From: Thalassotalea loyana | GTDB taxonomy: Bacteria > Pseudomonadota > Gammaproteobacteria > Enterobacterales > Alteromonadaceae | Assembly: GCF_030161435.1 (NCBI RefSeq) | Contig: NZ_BSSV01000004.1 | Coordinates: forward strand, 62,001 to 126,000 | Direction: 5' to 3' | Length of the DNA: 64,000 bases | Shown here: one piece after another, positions 18,307 through 27,612 of the stretch | Layout: each line of letters begins with the position of its first letter | How positions within the stretch are numbered: the stretch's first letter is position 1 | Notes under the pieces: generated by a model | What the model saw: the letters and a program-made list of their open reading frames with translations, nothing else | Database searches by the model: none | Told to the model about the DNA's origin: nothing | Program-made: the position numbers and the translations under genes

Positions 18307-19413
18307 TTAGCTTAGGCTACCGAGTGCTTTTTTATTGAATGGCTGAATATCATCCAAGTTATTATCTTTAATTTTGTTCACCCACTGAGGGTCAACTAGT
18401 AAGGCACGACCGATTGCGACTAAATCGAATTCTTCTTTCTCAAATCGTTCAAGTAATCCTTCGATGCCGGTAGGATTAGACGTGCCGCTTAGATCTTTCA
18501 TGCCTTCACCAATGAAATCAGTATCTAATCCGACGCTACCAACGGTGATCACCGGTTTATTGGTTAGCTTCTTAGTCCAGCCTGCAAGGTTTAAATCAGA
18601 ACCTTCAAATTCAGGCACCCAAAATCGACGTGTACTTGCATGAAACACATCAACGCCAGCGTCAGATAAAATCGTTAAGAATTTTTCTAACTCGGCTGGC
18701 GTGTGTGCTAAGCGAGCATCATAATCTTGTTGTTTCCATTGAGAGAAACGCAGAATTATCGTGAAGTCGTCACCAACGGCTTGACGAATGGCTTGAATAA
18801 TCTCTACAGCAAATTGACAACGTTTCTCTAAAGAGCCACCGTATTTATCATCTCGCTGATTTGTCCCTTCCCAGAAAAACTGATCGACTAAGTAACCATG
18901 GGCACCATGTACTTCAATACCATCGAAGCCAACATTCTTTGCGTCTAAAGCGGCTTGAGCAAAGGCTTCGACTACTTCGTCAATATCAGCCTGACTCATT
19001 GCTACACCATTTTCAGCGCCCGGCTTATACAAGCCAGAAGGTGAGTAAGCCGGAGCTTCTTTGTTAGGACCTGTACCTGGCTTTCTTACAGCACCAACGT
19101 GCCAAAGTTGTGGAACAATTTTGCCGCCTGCCGCGTGCACTTCATCCACCACTGTTTTCCAACCCGCTAGTGCTTTTTCACCATAGAAATTAGGGACTCG
19201 ATCGTAGCCATGTGCACCTTCGTGGTTAATACATGTACCTTCGGTAATAATCAGGCCAACATTGCCTTCAGCTCTACGACGATAATAGCCAGCTACATCA
19301 GGCGTCGGGATGTTTTCTGGAGAAAACGTTCGTGTCATAGGTGCCATTACCGTGCGGTTTTTTAGGCTTAAATTACCCAAATTGACGGTTTCAAATAATT
19401 TATCTGTATTCAT
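18307..19413 (-). CDS. Old Yellow Enzyme family NADH:flavin oxidoreductase
   Basis: A 368-aa FMN TIM-barrel enzyme. It has NRTVMAPMTRTF near the N-terminus, PQLWHVGA (about 101-108), EVHGAHGYLVDQFF with the substrate-binding His and the loop NQRDDKYGGSLEKRCQF, and VAIGRALLVDPQW at the C-terminal phosphate site. It lacks the FeS and FAD domains of 2,4-dienoyl-CoA reductase, so it is a single-domain ene-reductase. Placed 22 bp from the ACAD gene, it may reduce an enoyl intermediate. Confidence 0.87.
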   Translation of the reverse strand: MNTDKLFETVNLGNLSLKNRTVMAPMTRTFSPENIPTPDVAGYYRRRAEGNVGLIITEGTCINHEGAHGYDRVPNFYGEKALAGWKTVVDEVHAAGGKIVPQLWHVGAVRKPGTGPNKEAPAYSPSGLYKPGAENGVAMSQADIDEVVEAFAQAALDAKNVGFDGIEVHGAHGYLVDQFFWEGTNQRDDKYGGSLEKRCQFAVEIIQAIRQAVGDDFTIILRFSQWKQQDYDARLAHTPAELEKFLTILSDAGVDVFHASTRRFWVPEFEGSDLNLAGWTKKLTNKPVITVGSVGLDTDFIGEGMKDLSGTSNPTGIEGLLERFEKEEFDLVAIGRALLVDPQWVNKIKDNNLDDIQPFNKKALGSLS

Positions 19414-19443
19414 TACAATTCCTCAATAAGTCCGAAGCGACAA

Positions 19444-20214
19444 TTAACCTAAAAGGTAACCACCATCGACGTTGATACAACTACCTGTAGTATATGAAGC
19501 AGCATCCGACACTAAATATAATACGGTGCCCGCCATTTCTTCAGGTTGTGCAACACGGCGCATAGGTACGTGCGCCATGGCTTGCTCTAATATTTTTGGG
19601 TTTTTAACAAGTGCAGATGCAAACTTAGTATCAGTTGCACCCGGTAATAATGCATTAACTCGAATGTTGAATTGCGCGCACTCTTTTGCAAATGCTTTAG
19701 TCATCGAGATAACAGCAGCTTTAGTAATCGAGTAGATACCCTGTAGGTCGCCTGGGATAACTCCGTTGACCGATGCAACATTAACGATCGCCCCGCCCCC
19801 CTGCTCTTTCATCATTTGAGCGCCGAGTTTCGACATGAAGAAGTATCCTCGAATATTAACGTCGACGGTTTTTTGATAAGCCATCAAATCCGTTTCCAAA
19901 ATATGACCAAAATATGGGTTAGCTGCAGCGTTGTTGACTAATATATCGAGCTGTCCAAATTCAATTTTGATCTGTTCAAATAGCGTTTCTATTTGCTCCA
20001 TCTCGCCAATATGGCATGGAATCGCATGCGCTTTACCACCGTCTGCTAGAATCTCATCAACGACGGCCTGACAACCATCTATCTTTCGGCTCGATACAAG
20101 CACTGTCGCACCACTTTTTGCTAACGTCTTGGCGATATACTCCCCTATTCCACGACTTGCGCCAGTAACTAACGCAACTTTTCCAGTTAAATCAAATAGT
20201 GCTTGGTTACTCAT
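19444..20214 (-). CDS. Short-chain dehydrogenase/reductase (SDR)
   Basis: A 256-aa classical SDR: VTGASRGIGEYIAKTLAKSG (about 17-36), NNAAANPYFG, the Ser in VNVASVNG, YSITKAA (Tyr-x3-Lys) and the C-terminal TGSCINVDGGYLLG. It resembles the DHRS4/glucose-dehydrogenase-like SDRs that accompany APH-ACAD pairs. It lies 20 bp after the histidine phosphatase gene near the promoter end of the operon. The substrate is unknown. Confidence 0.87.
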   Translation of the reverse strand: MSNQALFDLTGKVALVTGASRGIGEYIAKTLAKSGATVLVSSRKIDGCQAVVDEILADGGKAHAIPCHIGEMEQIETLFEQIKIEFGQLDILVNNAAANPYFGHILETDLMAYQKTVDVNIRGYFFMSKLGAQMMKEQGGGAIVNVASVNGVIPGDLQGIYSITKAAVISMTKAFAKECAQFNIRVNALLPGATDTKFASALVKNPKILEQAMAHVPMRRVAQPEEMAGTVLYLVSDAASYTTGSCINVDGGYLLG

Positions 20215-20233
20215 AACATCCTCTTTGGCTGGT

Positions 20234-20950
20234 TTATCTAAAAGTAATTAACTCAGCATCGCGCTGAGACAAATGACTATAATTGTTATAAAAATCGACG
20301 CTTATTCTTTGTTTATCGAATAATAATTTCGTCACCGATGTATTTCTTAATTGCTGATTTAGTGCAAGACCTTGCGCACGACTTAATCCCAATACGTGAC
20401 TTAGAATGACAGTAATAGGTCCACCTGATGTAAATACTACAATCTCTTGGCTTTGATCTTCGCTTGTACCTTTGAATGCGGTTTGTTGTTTGATTAAATC
20501 CTCGAGTGCTTGAATACATCGGTGTTGAAATTTAGGCCATGATTCTTTGTACTCATCATCATAATCCCCAGACATCCAGCGTTCTACAGCACTTTCAAAG
20601 GCAATTGCTAAGGCTTTTTTGGGAGCGGGAAATTGAGCAAAGTACTTGTCCATTTCATCAAATTTTCGCCATTGAGGCTGATACTTAACGAGAATGTCTT
20701 GGTGATTGAACTCATTAAAACCTGAGTGGCAAATAAAATTTAGCGGCTCTTTCTCAAGCCCACGATAGAAGTGATGTTTTGTTTGCTCATGACGAAGTAA
20801 GCTTCCGGCATAACAAGATGTTGGTGATTTGTGTTTTTGCCAGCTTTGCCCCAACACAAGGGCTTGCTCACATCCTTTATTCGACAGCAAATCATAGTCT
20901 GCCTGTCCAAAAGACGCTTGCCCATGTCGAATTAAATATAGCGCAGCCAT
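20234..20950 (-). CDS. Histidine phosphatase family protein
   Basis: A 238-aa protein of the phosphoglycerate-mutase-like histidine phosphatase superfamily. The RHG motif is at residues 8-10 (LIRHGQASFGQADYDLLS), so His9 is the phosphate acceptor. A second His is expected in the TSGGPITVILSHVLG region (about 174-188), though a SGGPI sequence replaces the usual SHG motif. It is the first gene of the leftward operon, divergent from the LysR gene. It might act on a phosphorylated intermediate of the kinase in the same operon; that is speculative. Confidence 0.82.
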   Translation of the reverse strand: MAALYLIRHGQASFGQADYDLLSNKGCEQALVLGQSWQKHKSPTSCYAGSLLRHEQTKHHFYRGLEKEPLNFICHSGFNEFNHQDILVKYQPQWRKFDEMDKYFAQFPAPKKALAIAFESAVERWMSGDYDDEYKESWPKFQHRCIQALEDLIKQQTAFKGTSEDQSQEIVVFTSGGPITVILSHVLGLSRAQGLALNQQLRNTSVTKLLFDKQRISVDFYNNYSHLSQRDAELITFR

Positions 20951-21037
20951 TACTTACGATCACTTGATGCTAAAAACCTTGAAATCATCGTATTATTGTC
21001 ATACAAATTAAACAAATGAATAATTTGCATAACCTAC

Positions 21038-21054
21038 TATTCGTTATACGAATA
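21038..21054. promoter_or_regulatory. LysR-type operator candidate
   Basis: TATTCG (21038-21043), a 5-bp spacer TTATA, then CGAATA (21049-21054): a perfect 6-bp inverted repeat. It has the T-N11-A form of LysR sites and ends 14 bp before the LysR start, in the divergent region shared with the acyl-CoA operon. Confidence 0.6.
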
Positions 21055-21068
21055 ACTAAGAGATACCT

Positions 21069-21968
21069 ATGAAAGTCGATTTGAATTTATTTCGCGTATT
21101 TGAAGCAATTTATTGCGAAGGGAATATTTCTAAGGCTGCTGCCGCGCTCAATCTCTCACAGCCAGCCGTTAGTCACGCGCTTGCTAAATTACGTGATCAC
21201 TATGATGATCGCTTGTTTATTCGCCAAGGCAATGAAATGCGACCAACAGCGCTAACTAAAAATGTAATCGAGGAAGTTCGTGAAGCGCTACAAAAATTAG
21301 AAATATCGTTCGTACAGTCGAGGGCATTTGAACCAGCCTCATCTAAAAAGCAATGCACAATTTCACTGCACAGCTCATTGGAAGCATATTATCTGCCTCC
21401 TCTCATTAAGCAGTTGAGTGTAGAGGCTCCTCAATTATCATTAGCAACGAATAGAACGAAACGAACAGAGCTCGAACTGAAACTGGCTAGTGGCGATCTC
21501 GATTTAGCCATTGATATTTTGCTCCCTGTCAGTGATAACATCATTCACACGCAACTCGAATCAGATCAACTCGTTGTTATTGCACGTACAGGTCACAGCT
21601 TATTGGACCGCAATCTTTCAATAGAGGACTATTTAGAATTAAGTCACATCTTAGTTTCGTCTCGTTCAACAGGACCAGGAATAGAGGACTTTGAACTAGG
21701 GCGACTTGGCCTCCAACGTAAAATAGCACTGCGCTGCCAACACTTATTGTCCGCATGTCGTGTCGTCGTTGACAGTGACCTGATACTAACATTACCCCGC
21801 AATGCCGCTCGGCTGTATCAAAAAGTTTTTGACATTCAAATTTTCGAGCTTCCCGTTAACCTACCCAATATCGATGTACATCTATACTGGCATAGAAATG
21901 TAGATAAAGATCCTGCGAACAAATGGTTAAGAAATAAGATGATTCTATCGACAAAAGAAGGGGCTTAA
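21069..21968 (+). CDS. LysR family transcriptional regulator of the acyl-CoA island
   Basis: A 299-aa LysR regulator. The HTH occupies about residues 3-62 (LFRVFEAIYCEGNISKAAAAL and LSQPAVSHALAKLRDHYDDRLFIRQG); the effector domain about 90-290. The DLNLFRVFEAIY start marks the NodD/LeuO/SyrM-like subgroup. A clear ribosome site is not strong, but the MKVDLNLFRVF start is typical. It is divergent from the long acyl-CoA operon with a LysR-type palindrome between them, so it probably controls that operon and itself. Confidence 0.9.
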   Translation: MKVDLNLFRVFEAIYCEGNISKAAAALNLSQPAVSHALAKLRDHYDDRLFIRQGNEMRPTALTKNVIEEVREALQKLEISFVQSRAFEPASSKKQCTISLHSSLEAYYLPPLIKQLSVEAPQLSLATNRTKRTELELKLASGDLDLAIDILLPVSDNIIHTQLESDQLVVIARTGHSLLDRNLSIEDYLELSHILVSSRSTGPGIEDFELGRLGLQRKIALRCQHLLSACRVVVDSDLILTLPRNAARLYQKVFDIQIFELPVNLPNIDVHLYWHRNVDKDPANKWLRNKMILSTKEGA

Positions 21969-22053
21969 TCGCAAAACTGGTCAAAAAATGATCCTTTCAT
22001 TGAATCGCCCCCGTAATGAGCTTTGCAAAACAAACATTACAAAAGGTAAAACA

Positions 22054-23469
22054 ATGAACAGGATCATTAAGAGTATAGTACCAGTGGCGATGGCCGCTGT
22101 CATCATGGGTTGTGGTTCCGATAACGACGACGTGCGCGATATTGTCGTTCCTGAGCCTCCAACTCCCGAACTAGGCACATCATATGTACGTGTTATCCAT
22201 GGCTCTGCGGATGCGCCTCTCGTCAATGTAAAAGCTGGCTCAGATATTATCGAAGGGCTTGGCGGTGTTGATTACGGCGTAGGCTCAGGTTTCTTATCCT
22301 TAACTGAGGGTACATACGCGTTAAGTGTCGACGCCATTTTACCTGACGAGAGCACCGCAACCGTACTGGACTTAGGTGACGTAGACCTCGGTGCAGACAT
22401 GGAATACACCGTAATTGCACATGGTTACGTGATGGAAGACGATGACGATTCTAATGATCTTGCAGCTGCAGTAATCGCTAACACGAGAACAGATGTCGCT
22501 GACGGCAATATCCGCATTCAAGTGTTACATGCAGCGCCCAACGCACCAACGGTAGATCTACACGTTACTGGTGCAACCGACGACCTAACAACAGCACTCG
22601 CCACATTGGCTTACGGTGAAGCAACTGGACAAGTTGAAGTTGCAGCCGGAATATACCGAGTGCGTTTAGTAATCCCTGCTGGTATGGCAGGGGAAGGCAC
22701 CGTAGCCTATGATGTTGTTTTACCTGACCTGGCTGCTGGTGCCGACCTCTTTGTCGCTGCTGTTCCAAACACTGAAGTGATGACTTCACCTGTTAAATTA
22801 TTGGTTAACGACGGCGCAGGTACTTCAACAATTTATGACGATAGAACGACTGCACAAGTGCGTGTTATTCACGCAGCGGCGGACGTCCCTAACGTAGATG
22901 TATTTGTTAACGACGGAAAAGTAGATTCGTTATCTAACGCGCCATTTGGCGGTGTAACAGGATACGCCGACTTACCAGAGGGTACCTACACAGTTGACGC
23001 ACGTTTGACGGCAGACAATTCAGTGACAGGGATTTCTGAAGATCTCACTGTAATGAACAACAACAAGTACACGGTAAATGCAGTAGGCACACTTGATGCA
23101 ATGGATATGGCAGACCTTGAGTACTATGTGCTTGCAGACAATGTACGTGCAGTAGCAACTGAGTCAAAAGTACGTATAACACACGCTCACCCAAGTGTTG
23201 GCAATGTCGACATTTATGTAACAGCCGACGGGATGATTGACGATGTCGATCCAGCATTTAGTGATGTACCTTACAAAGCATCTACAGGGTTTGTGACACT
23301 TGCGCCTGGTGAATACAACGTGAAAGTAACGGCGACCGGGACTAAGACGGTAGCTATCGACACAGGTATGTTGGACTTAATGGGTGGTAAGATTTATTCA
23401 GCAACGGCTGTTAACGCCCCAATGGCAATGCCTGCAAACTTAATTTTATCTGATGCGTTCATCGAATAG
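22054..23469 (+). CDS. DUF4397 repeat lipoprotein
   Basis: A 471-aa lipoprotein: signal peptide, then IMGC at about residues 17-20 as lipobox and an acidic linker [17 protein letters not shown]. Four DUF4397-type repeats follow, each starting with a VRV-H-A-P-x-VD pattern: YVRVIHGSADAPLVNV, IRIQVLHAAPNAPTVDLHV, VRVIHAAADVPNVDVFV and VRITHAHPSVGNVDIYV. Such beta-rich repeats are found on cell-surface proteins of unknown role. I chose the ATG at 22054 because AAAGGT lies just before it and a signal peptide follows directly; an upstream in-frame ATG at 21988 would bury the signal. The linker is shared with the lipoprotein at the right end of the window. Confidence 0.85.
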   Translation: MNRIIKSIVPVAMAAVIMGCGSDNDDVRDIVVPEPPTPELGTSYVRVIHGSADAPLVNVKAGSDIIEGLGGVDYGVGSGFLSLTEGTYALSVDAILPDESTATVLDLGDVDLGADMEYTVIAHGYVMEDDDDSNDLAAAVIANTRTDVADGNIRIQVLHAAPNAPTVDLHVTGATDDLTTALATLAYGEATGQVEVAAGIYRVRLVIPAGMAGEGTVAYDVVLPDLAAGADLFVAAVPNTEVMTSPVKLLVNDGAGTSTIYDDRTTAQVRVIHAAADVPNVDVFVNDGKVDSLSNAPFGGVTGYADLPEGTYTVDARLTADNSVTGISEDLTVMNNNKYTVNAVGTLDAMDMADLEYYVLADNVRAVATESKVRITHAHPSVGNVDIYVTADGMIDDVDPAFSDVPYKASTGFVTLAPGEYNVKVTATGTKTVAIDTGMLDLMGGKIYSATAVNAPMAMPANLILSDAFIE

Positions 23470-23472
23470 ATA

Positions 23473-23505
23473 AACTTAAAAAAAAGGAGAGCGAATGCTC
23501 TCCTT
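23473..23505 (-). terminator. Terminator of galT-galK (also between DUF4397 gene and galK)
   Basis: AAGGAGAGC (23484-23492) pairs with GCTCTCCTT (23497-23505) around GAAT. Read leftward it runs into eight T residues. It lies between convergent genes and is strongest for galK; it may also stop the DUF4397 transcript. Confidence 0.88.
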
Positions 23506-23546
23506 AAACACTTCTAGGGAATAGTTAGAAGCCAACCTCAAAAATG

Positions 23547-24701
23547 TTATACAAGCTGATGATACGTAAGGCCTGTATCAGCCTGACAAACATAAATATC
23601 TGCCATTAATCCAAATTCTTTGTGATAAGTAGCCTCAATCGCTTGTTTGATTACCTCAACATCATTTGCTCGACATAAGCAAACAACTGCACCACCAAAT
23701 CCACCGCCAGTCATTCTCACAGCGCCCCGGTTTTCTAATGCTTGAGAAATAATCGTCACCAAGCCATGCGTTGCCGGTACCGTAACTTCAAAGTCTTGAT
23801 GCAGCGACTGGTGAGACGCCGCCATAAGCTCAATCAACAATGACATATCATTATTTCGCAATGCTTGAGTCGCTTGAACGACGCGCTCATTTTCACTAAT
23901 CACGTGATGAGCACGCTTGTATTCGTTCTCAGTGAAAGTGCCTTTATGTTGTTCAAGCATGGCCATATCCGCTTTACGTAACGAGTCGACTTGCATTTTA
24001 CTCGCGGCATTTTCACAATCTAAACGTCGCTGATTATATTCACTATCTACAAGCTTTCTCGGATAGTTAGAATTAACAATAACAATCGACAGGTCCTCTG
24101 GGATAGAAATGGCTGTTGTAGCAAGTTGCTGACAATCTATTAGCAATGCATTACCTTGTTCAGCTTTTGCTGAAATCAACTGATCCATAATACCGCACTG
24201 GCAATCCATGAAATCGTTCTCAGCTTGTTGACCTAACAGTGCAATATCTTTCTCATTAATTGCCAAGCTAAATGCTTGATTAAATGCACCAATAGTAGAG
24301 ACTTCCAACGCTGCTGAAGACGAGAGACCAGCACCTTGAGGGACGTCGCTTTCTATTAAAAGGTTTAATCCGCCTACTTTGTATCCTGCACGCTTAAGTA
24401 CATACACAACCGCGCGTATATAATTACCCCATTGGCAGTCACCAACGGTGATTTCGTCACTCAGGCTAAATTCATCAACTTCATTCGGGTAATTCGTTGA
24501 ATACACACATACTTTGTCGTCGCGTCGTGCGGAATAAAGTACCTGAGTTCGGAAATTAATTGCAGTAGGCAGTACAAAACCTTCATTATAATCGGTAAAT
24601 TCACCAATCAAATTTACCCTACCGGGCGCACTGACATGACCTGTTGGGGCATGGTTGAATAATGCGTTAAACGTTGCTTTCATTTGTGTAACACCCGTCA
24701 T
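23547..24701 (-). CDS. galK: Galactokinase
   Basis: A 384-aa GHMP kinase that phosphorylates galactose at C1 with ATP. The galactokinase signature GRVNLIGEFTDYNEG is at about residues 28-42, the ATP loop VPQGAGLSSSAALEV follows at about 123-137, and the C-terminal glycine motif is MTGGGFGGAVV. The signature normally reads GEHTDYN; here the substrate-contacting His is Phe35. The rest is full-length and close to E. coli GalK. The ATG overlaps the galT stop (TAATG) and has AAAGGAAA upstream; an alternative start is Met7. Transcribed with galT, without galE or galM nearby. Confidence 0.93.
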   Translation of the reverse strand: MTGVTQMKATFNALFNHAPTGHVSAPGRVNLIGEFTDYNEGFVLPTAINFRTQVLYSARRDDKVCVYSTNYPNEVDEFSLSDEITVGDCQWGNYIRAVVYVLKRAGYKVGGLNLLIESDVPQGAGLSSSAALEVSTIGAFNQAFSLAINEKDIALLGQQAENDFMDCQCGIMDQLISAKAEQGNALLIDCQQLATTAISIPEDLSIVIVNSNYPRKLVDSEYNQRRLDCENAASKMQVDSLRKADMAMLEQHKGTFTENEYKRAHHVISENERVVQATQALRNNDMSLLIELMAASHQSLHQDFEVTVPATHGLVTIISQALENRGAVRMTGGGFGGAVVCLCRANDVEVIKQAIEATYHKEFGLMADIYVCQADTGLTYHQLV

Positions 24702-25744
24702 TATGAGGTTTCCTTTGCATAATGAATATCACTTACACCACGTAAAATATCAGCAGCTTTTTCAGCCGTTAAGTCTCGCTGACTTTCCGCTAACATTTCA
24801 TAACCGACCATGTGTTTCTTAACCGTAGCACTGCGCAGTAACGGCGGGTAAAAATGGCCATGTAATCGCCAATGACTATCATCATCTAAATCGCTAGGTG
24901 CGTTATGCCAGCCCATTGAATAAGGGAAGCTACAGTTAAATACGTTGTCATAACGAATAGTAAGTTCTTGTAATGTTTTCGCTAAACATTGCTTTTGCTC
25001 AGACGTAAGCTGCGACATATTGGTCACATCATCTTTGGCAACGACCAAGGTTTCGAATGGCCAAGCTGCCCAAAATGGCACCACGACCAACCAATGAGGG
25101 TTATCGATGATAACGCGGTCTTTCGCAATCAGTTCTTTGGCAACATAATCACCTAGTAGATTTGACTGGTGTTTATCTAAATAAGCTTTTAGGTGAACGT
25201 TTTTAGTCGCAATTTCTGTTGAGTGGTAATCATGTGCCCAAATTTGGCCATGTGGATGCGGCTGTGAGCACCCCATAATTTGACCTTTATTCTCAAAAAT
25301 GTGAACACAAGCATAATCTTGGCTTAGCTCAGTAAATTGCTCTTGCCAACAATCAACGACAGCTTCTATCGCTGCTACTGACATTTCAGGCAGAGTTTCA
25401 TCGTGGTTTGGTGAGTAACAAACAACTCGACACTCCCCTCTTGCACTCTGTGCAACAAAAAGCTCATCAGTATCTTGTTCATTGATAACATCAGCAGGCA
25501 TATCATTAATCGCACCAAAGTCGTTTTTAAAAACGAAAGTCTGCTTGAAATCAGGGTTACTAACGCCATTTGCCCGCTCGTTGTTTGGACATAATGGACA
25601 GCTTTCATCATAACGTTTACTGTCTTTTACTTGTGCTTTTTCACTTGCACCTAACCATGGACGGTTATTTCTATGGGGTGAAACTAACACCCACTGCCCA
25701 GTTAATGGGTTACGACGACGATGTGGTGACTGTTCAAACTGCAT
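24701..25744 (-). CDS. galT: Galactose-1-phosphate uridylyltransferase
   Basis: A 347-aa Leloir-pathway enzyme exchanging UMP between UDP-glucose and galactose-1-phosphate. The active-site HPH motif is at residues 163-165 (His165 nucleophile), preceded by the conserved GCSQP. Zinc-site Cys49 and Cys52 (CPLC) are present, as in the E. coli enzyme, which has 348 aa. It begins the galT-galK operon; the 130-bp gap behind it, before the glpK stop, holds its promoter. Confidence 0.95.
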   Translation of the reverse strand: MQFEQSPHRRRNPLTGQWVLVSPHRNNRPWLGASEKAQVKDSKRYDESCPLCPNNERANGVSNPDFKQTFVFKNDFGAINDMPADVINEQDTDELFVAQSARGECRVVCYSPNHDETLPEMSVAAIEAVVDCWQEQFTELSQDYACVHIFENKGQIMGCSQPHPHGQIWAHDYHSTEIATKNVHLKAYLDKHQSNLLGDYVAKELIAKDRVIIDNPHWLVVVPFWAAWPFETLVVAKDDVTNMSQLTSEQKQCLAKTLQELTIRYDNVFNCSFPYSMGWHNAPSDLDDDSHWRLHGHFYPPLLRSATVKKHMVGYEMLAESQRDLTAEKAADILRGVSDIHYAKETS

Positions 25745-25875
25745 TTGGGTTACTTAACCTTTCAACTATGATGCGCTATGCACACTTAAATTATATATCA
25801 TATAAATACTACTATTTACAAAAATTCAAAACAAGCATAGATTTCAAGAAATAAACCTATGCTAAATTTTTGTGC

Positions 25876-27357
25876 CTAATTAGTACGTATTCGACTGACC
25901 GCCTCTAGCCAACCTTGATAATGCTTGTCAGCCTCTGATGATGTTATTTGAGGTGAAAATTCGGCTTTGGCCTGCCATAAACTTTGAATATGCTCAAGCG
26001 AATCAAAAACGCCCGCTTTCAACCCTGCAAGAAACGCTACCCCTAGCGCGGTTGTTTCAGCAGAAGCAGGCTGTTCAACATCAACTTGCAAACTATTCGC
26101 TAAATATTGCAATAACCATCGATTGTTCGTCATACCGCCATCAACTTTTAGCGCTTTAATATCAATACCGTCTTTTTCCATCGCTTGGAGCAAATCTTTA
26201 GTTTGAAAACAAACGGATTGGAGTGCCGCGTTAACGATTTCCTTTATACCCGTATCACGAGTTAAGCCTAATATTGCACCTCGTGCATCAGGATCCCAAT
26301 AAGGAGCGCCCAAGCCAGTAAAGGCGGGAATTAAAGTGACACCATGAGATTGATTTGCTTCCATAGCAAGACGTTCTGAGTCACTTGCTTTAGATATGAG
26401 TTCAAGACCGTCACGCAACCATTGGATTACAGCACCGGCGACAAAGATACTCCCTTCGAGCGCATACGTGACTTTGCCATCTAATCGATAAGCGATTGTT
26501 GATAGCAACTTATTTGAAGAGTGCAATGCGTCATCGCCCGTATTTACCATGACAAAACAGCCTGTTCCGTACGTGCTTTTTACACTACCGGTATCAAAAC
26601 ATGCCTGACCAAATAAGGCAGCATGTTGATCACCTGCTATTCCCTGAACCGGAATGTTAAACCCAAATAAGTTTTCCGAGGTGACGCCAAAATCAGCAGA
26701 GCTATCCAACACTTCAGGAAGAATATTCCTTGGTATATCAAATAAGGCTAACAGCTCTTCGTCCCAGCATTGCTCGTGGATATTAAACAGCATTGTACGA
26801 GAGGCATTAGTCGCATCAGTATAATGAGAGTCGCCATCCGTCAAATACCACAGAATAAAAGTATCAACCGTACCAAAGGCAAGTTCACCTGCCGCTGCTT
26901 TTTGCCTCGCACCTTCAACATTATCCAAAATCCACTTGAGCTTCGTTGCGGAGAAATAAGGATCAATCAATAAGCCCGTTTTCTTAGTGATCATTTCACT
27001 ATAACCCTGCTCAACAAGACTTTGGCAGTAATCACTGGTGCGTCTGTCTTGCCATACAATCGCGTTATACATCGGCTTTTTAGTGACGGTGTCCCAAACG
27101 ATTGTTGTTTCGCGTTGGTTTGTAATACCGAGAGATTTTATTTGGCCCGCTTGAATATTTTGCTTGGCAAGTAATTTACGACAAGTAGATAAAACAGAAG
27201 CTAAGATTTCTTCGGGAGTATGCTCAACCCAACCATTTTCTGGGTAATACTGCGGGAATTCTTGTTGTTCACTATCAACAACATTCCCCAAACAATCAAA
27301 TAGCATAGCGCGTGAGCTAGTCGTCCCCTGATCTATCGCTAAAATATACTCTTTCAT
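25876..27357 (-). CDS. glpK: Glycerol kinase
   Basis: A 493-aa FGGY-family kinase making sn-glycerol-3-phosphate. It has the N-terminal ATP motif DQGTTSSRAMLFD (9-21), GITNQRETT, the substrate region WQDRRT, GDQHAALFGQACF and the FGGY signature GGMTNNRWLLQYLAN (about 403-417). E. coli GlpK has 502 aa. An AAAAGG ribosome site precedes the ATG. It is divergent from glpD; no glpF or glpR is nearby. It lies directly beyond galT, inside a galactose island, which is unusual. Confidence 0.95.
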   Translation of the reverse strand: MKEYILAIDQGTTSSRAMLFDCLGNVVDSEQQEFPQYYPENGWVEHTPEEILASVLSTCRKLLAKQNIQAGQIKSLGITNQRETTIVWDTVTKKPMYNAIVWQDRRTSDYCQSLVEQGYSEMITKKTGLLIDPYFSATKLKWILDNVEGARQKAAAGELAFGTVDTFILWYLTDGDSHYTDATNASRTMLFNIHEQCWDEELLALFDIPRNILPEVLDSSADFGVTSENLFGFNIPVQGIAGDQHAALFGQACFDTGSVKSTYGTGCFVMVNTGDDALHSSNKLLSTIAYRLDGKVTYALEGSIFVAGAVIQWLRDGLELISKASDSERLAMEANQSHGVTLIPAFTGLGAPYWDPDARGAILGLTRDTGIKEIVNAALQSVCFQTKDLLQAMEKDGIDIKALKVDGGMTNNRWLLQYLANSLQVDVEQPASAETTALGVAFLAGLKAGVFDSLEHIQSLWQAKAEFSPQITSSEADKHYQGWLEAVSRIRTN

Positions 27358-27536
27358 CTACATTAACCTTTTTTCTTTATCGTTATACTTTTCATGTATT
27401 AAACGTAGCACGCTTCCCTTGAAGGTCACTCATTTATCTATGGTTTCTGTTTATTAAATCATCACTTCTAACTTGCAATGCAATACTTTTTTTACACAAT
27501 TTTCATTTAAACAGTTGAATTGTACACACAACAAGC

Positions 27537-27552
27537 TATGATATTTATCATA
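27537..27552. promoter_or_regulatory. Palindrome in the glpK-glpD intergenic region
   Basis: TATGATA-TT-TATCATA is a perfect 16-bp palindrome about 60 bp upstream of glpD, followed by a partial copy (ATTTATCATAC). It does not look like the E. coli GlpR operator. The arms match the palindrome upstream of the alpha-galactosidase gene. Confidence 0.45.
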
Positions 27553-27612
27553 TTATTGTATTTATCATACAAATAACAAGTATAAATTAAGTATCTGGCT
27601 TTTAATATACAA

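Noticed and set aside
21988-22053. Upstream start for the DUF4397 lipoprotein
   Set aside because: It would put 22 polar residues before the signal peptide; the ATG at 22054 has a ribosome site and begins the signal directly.
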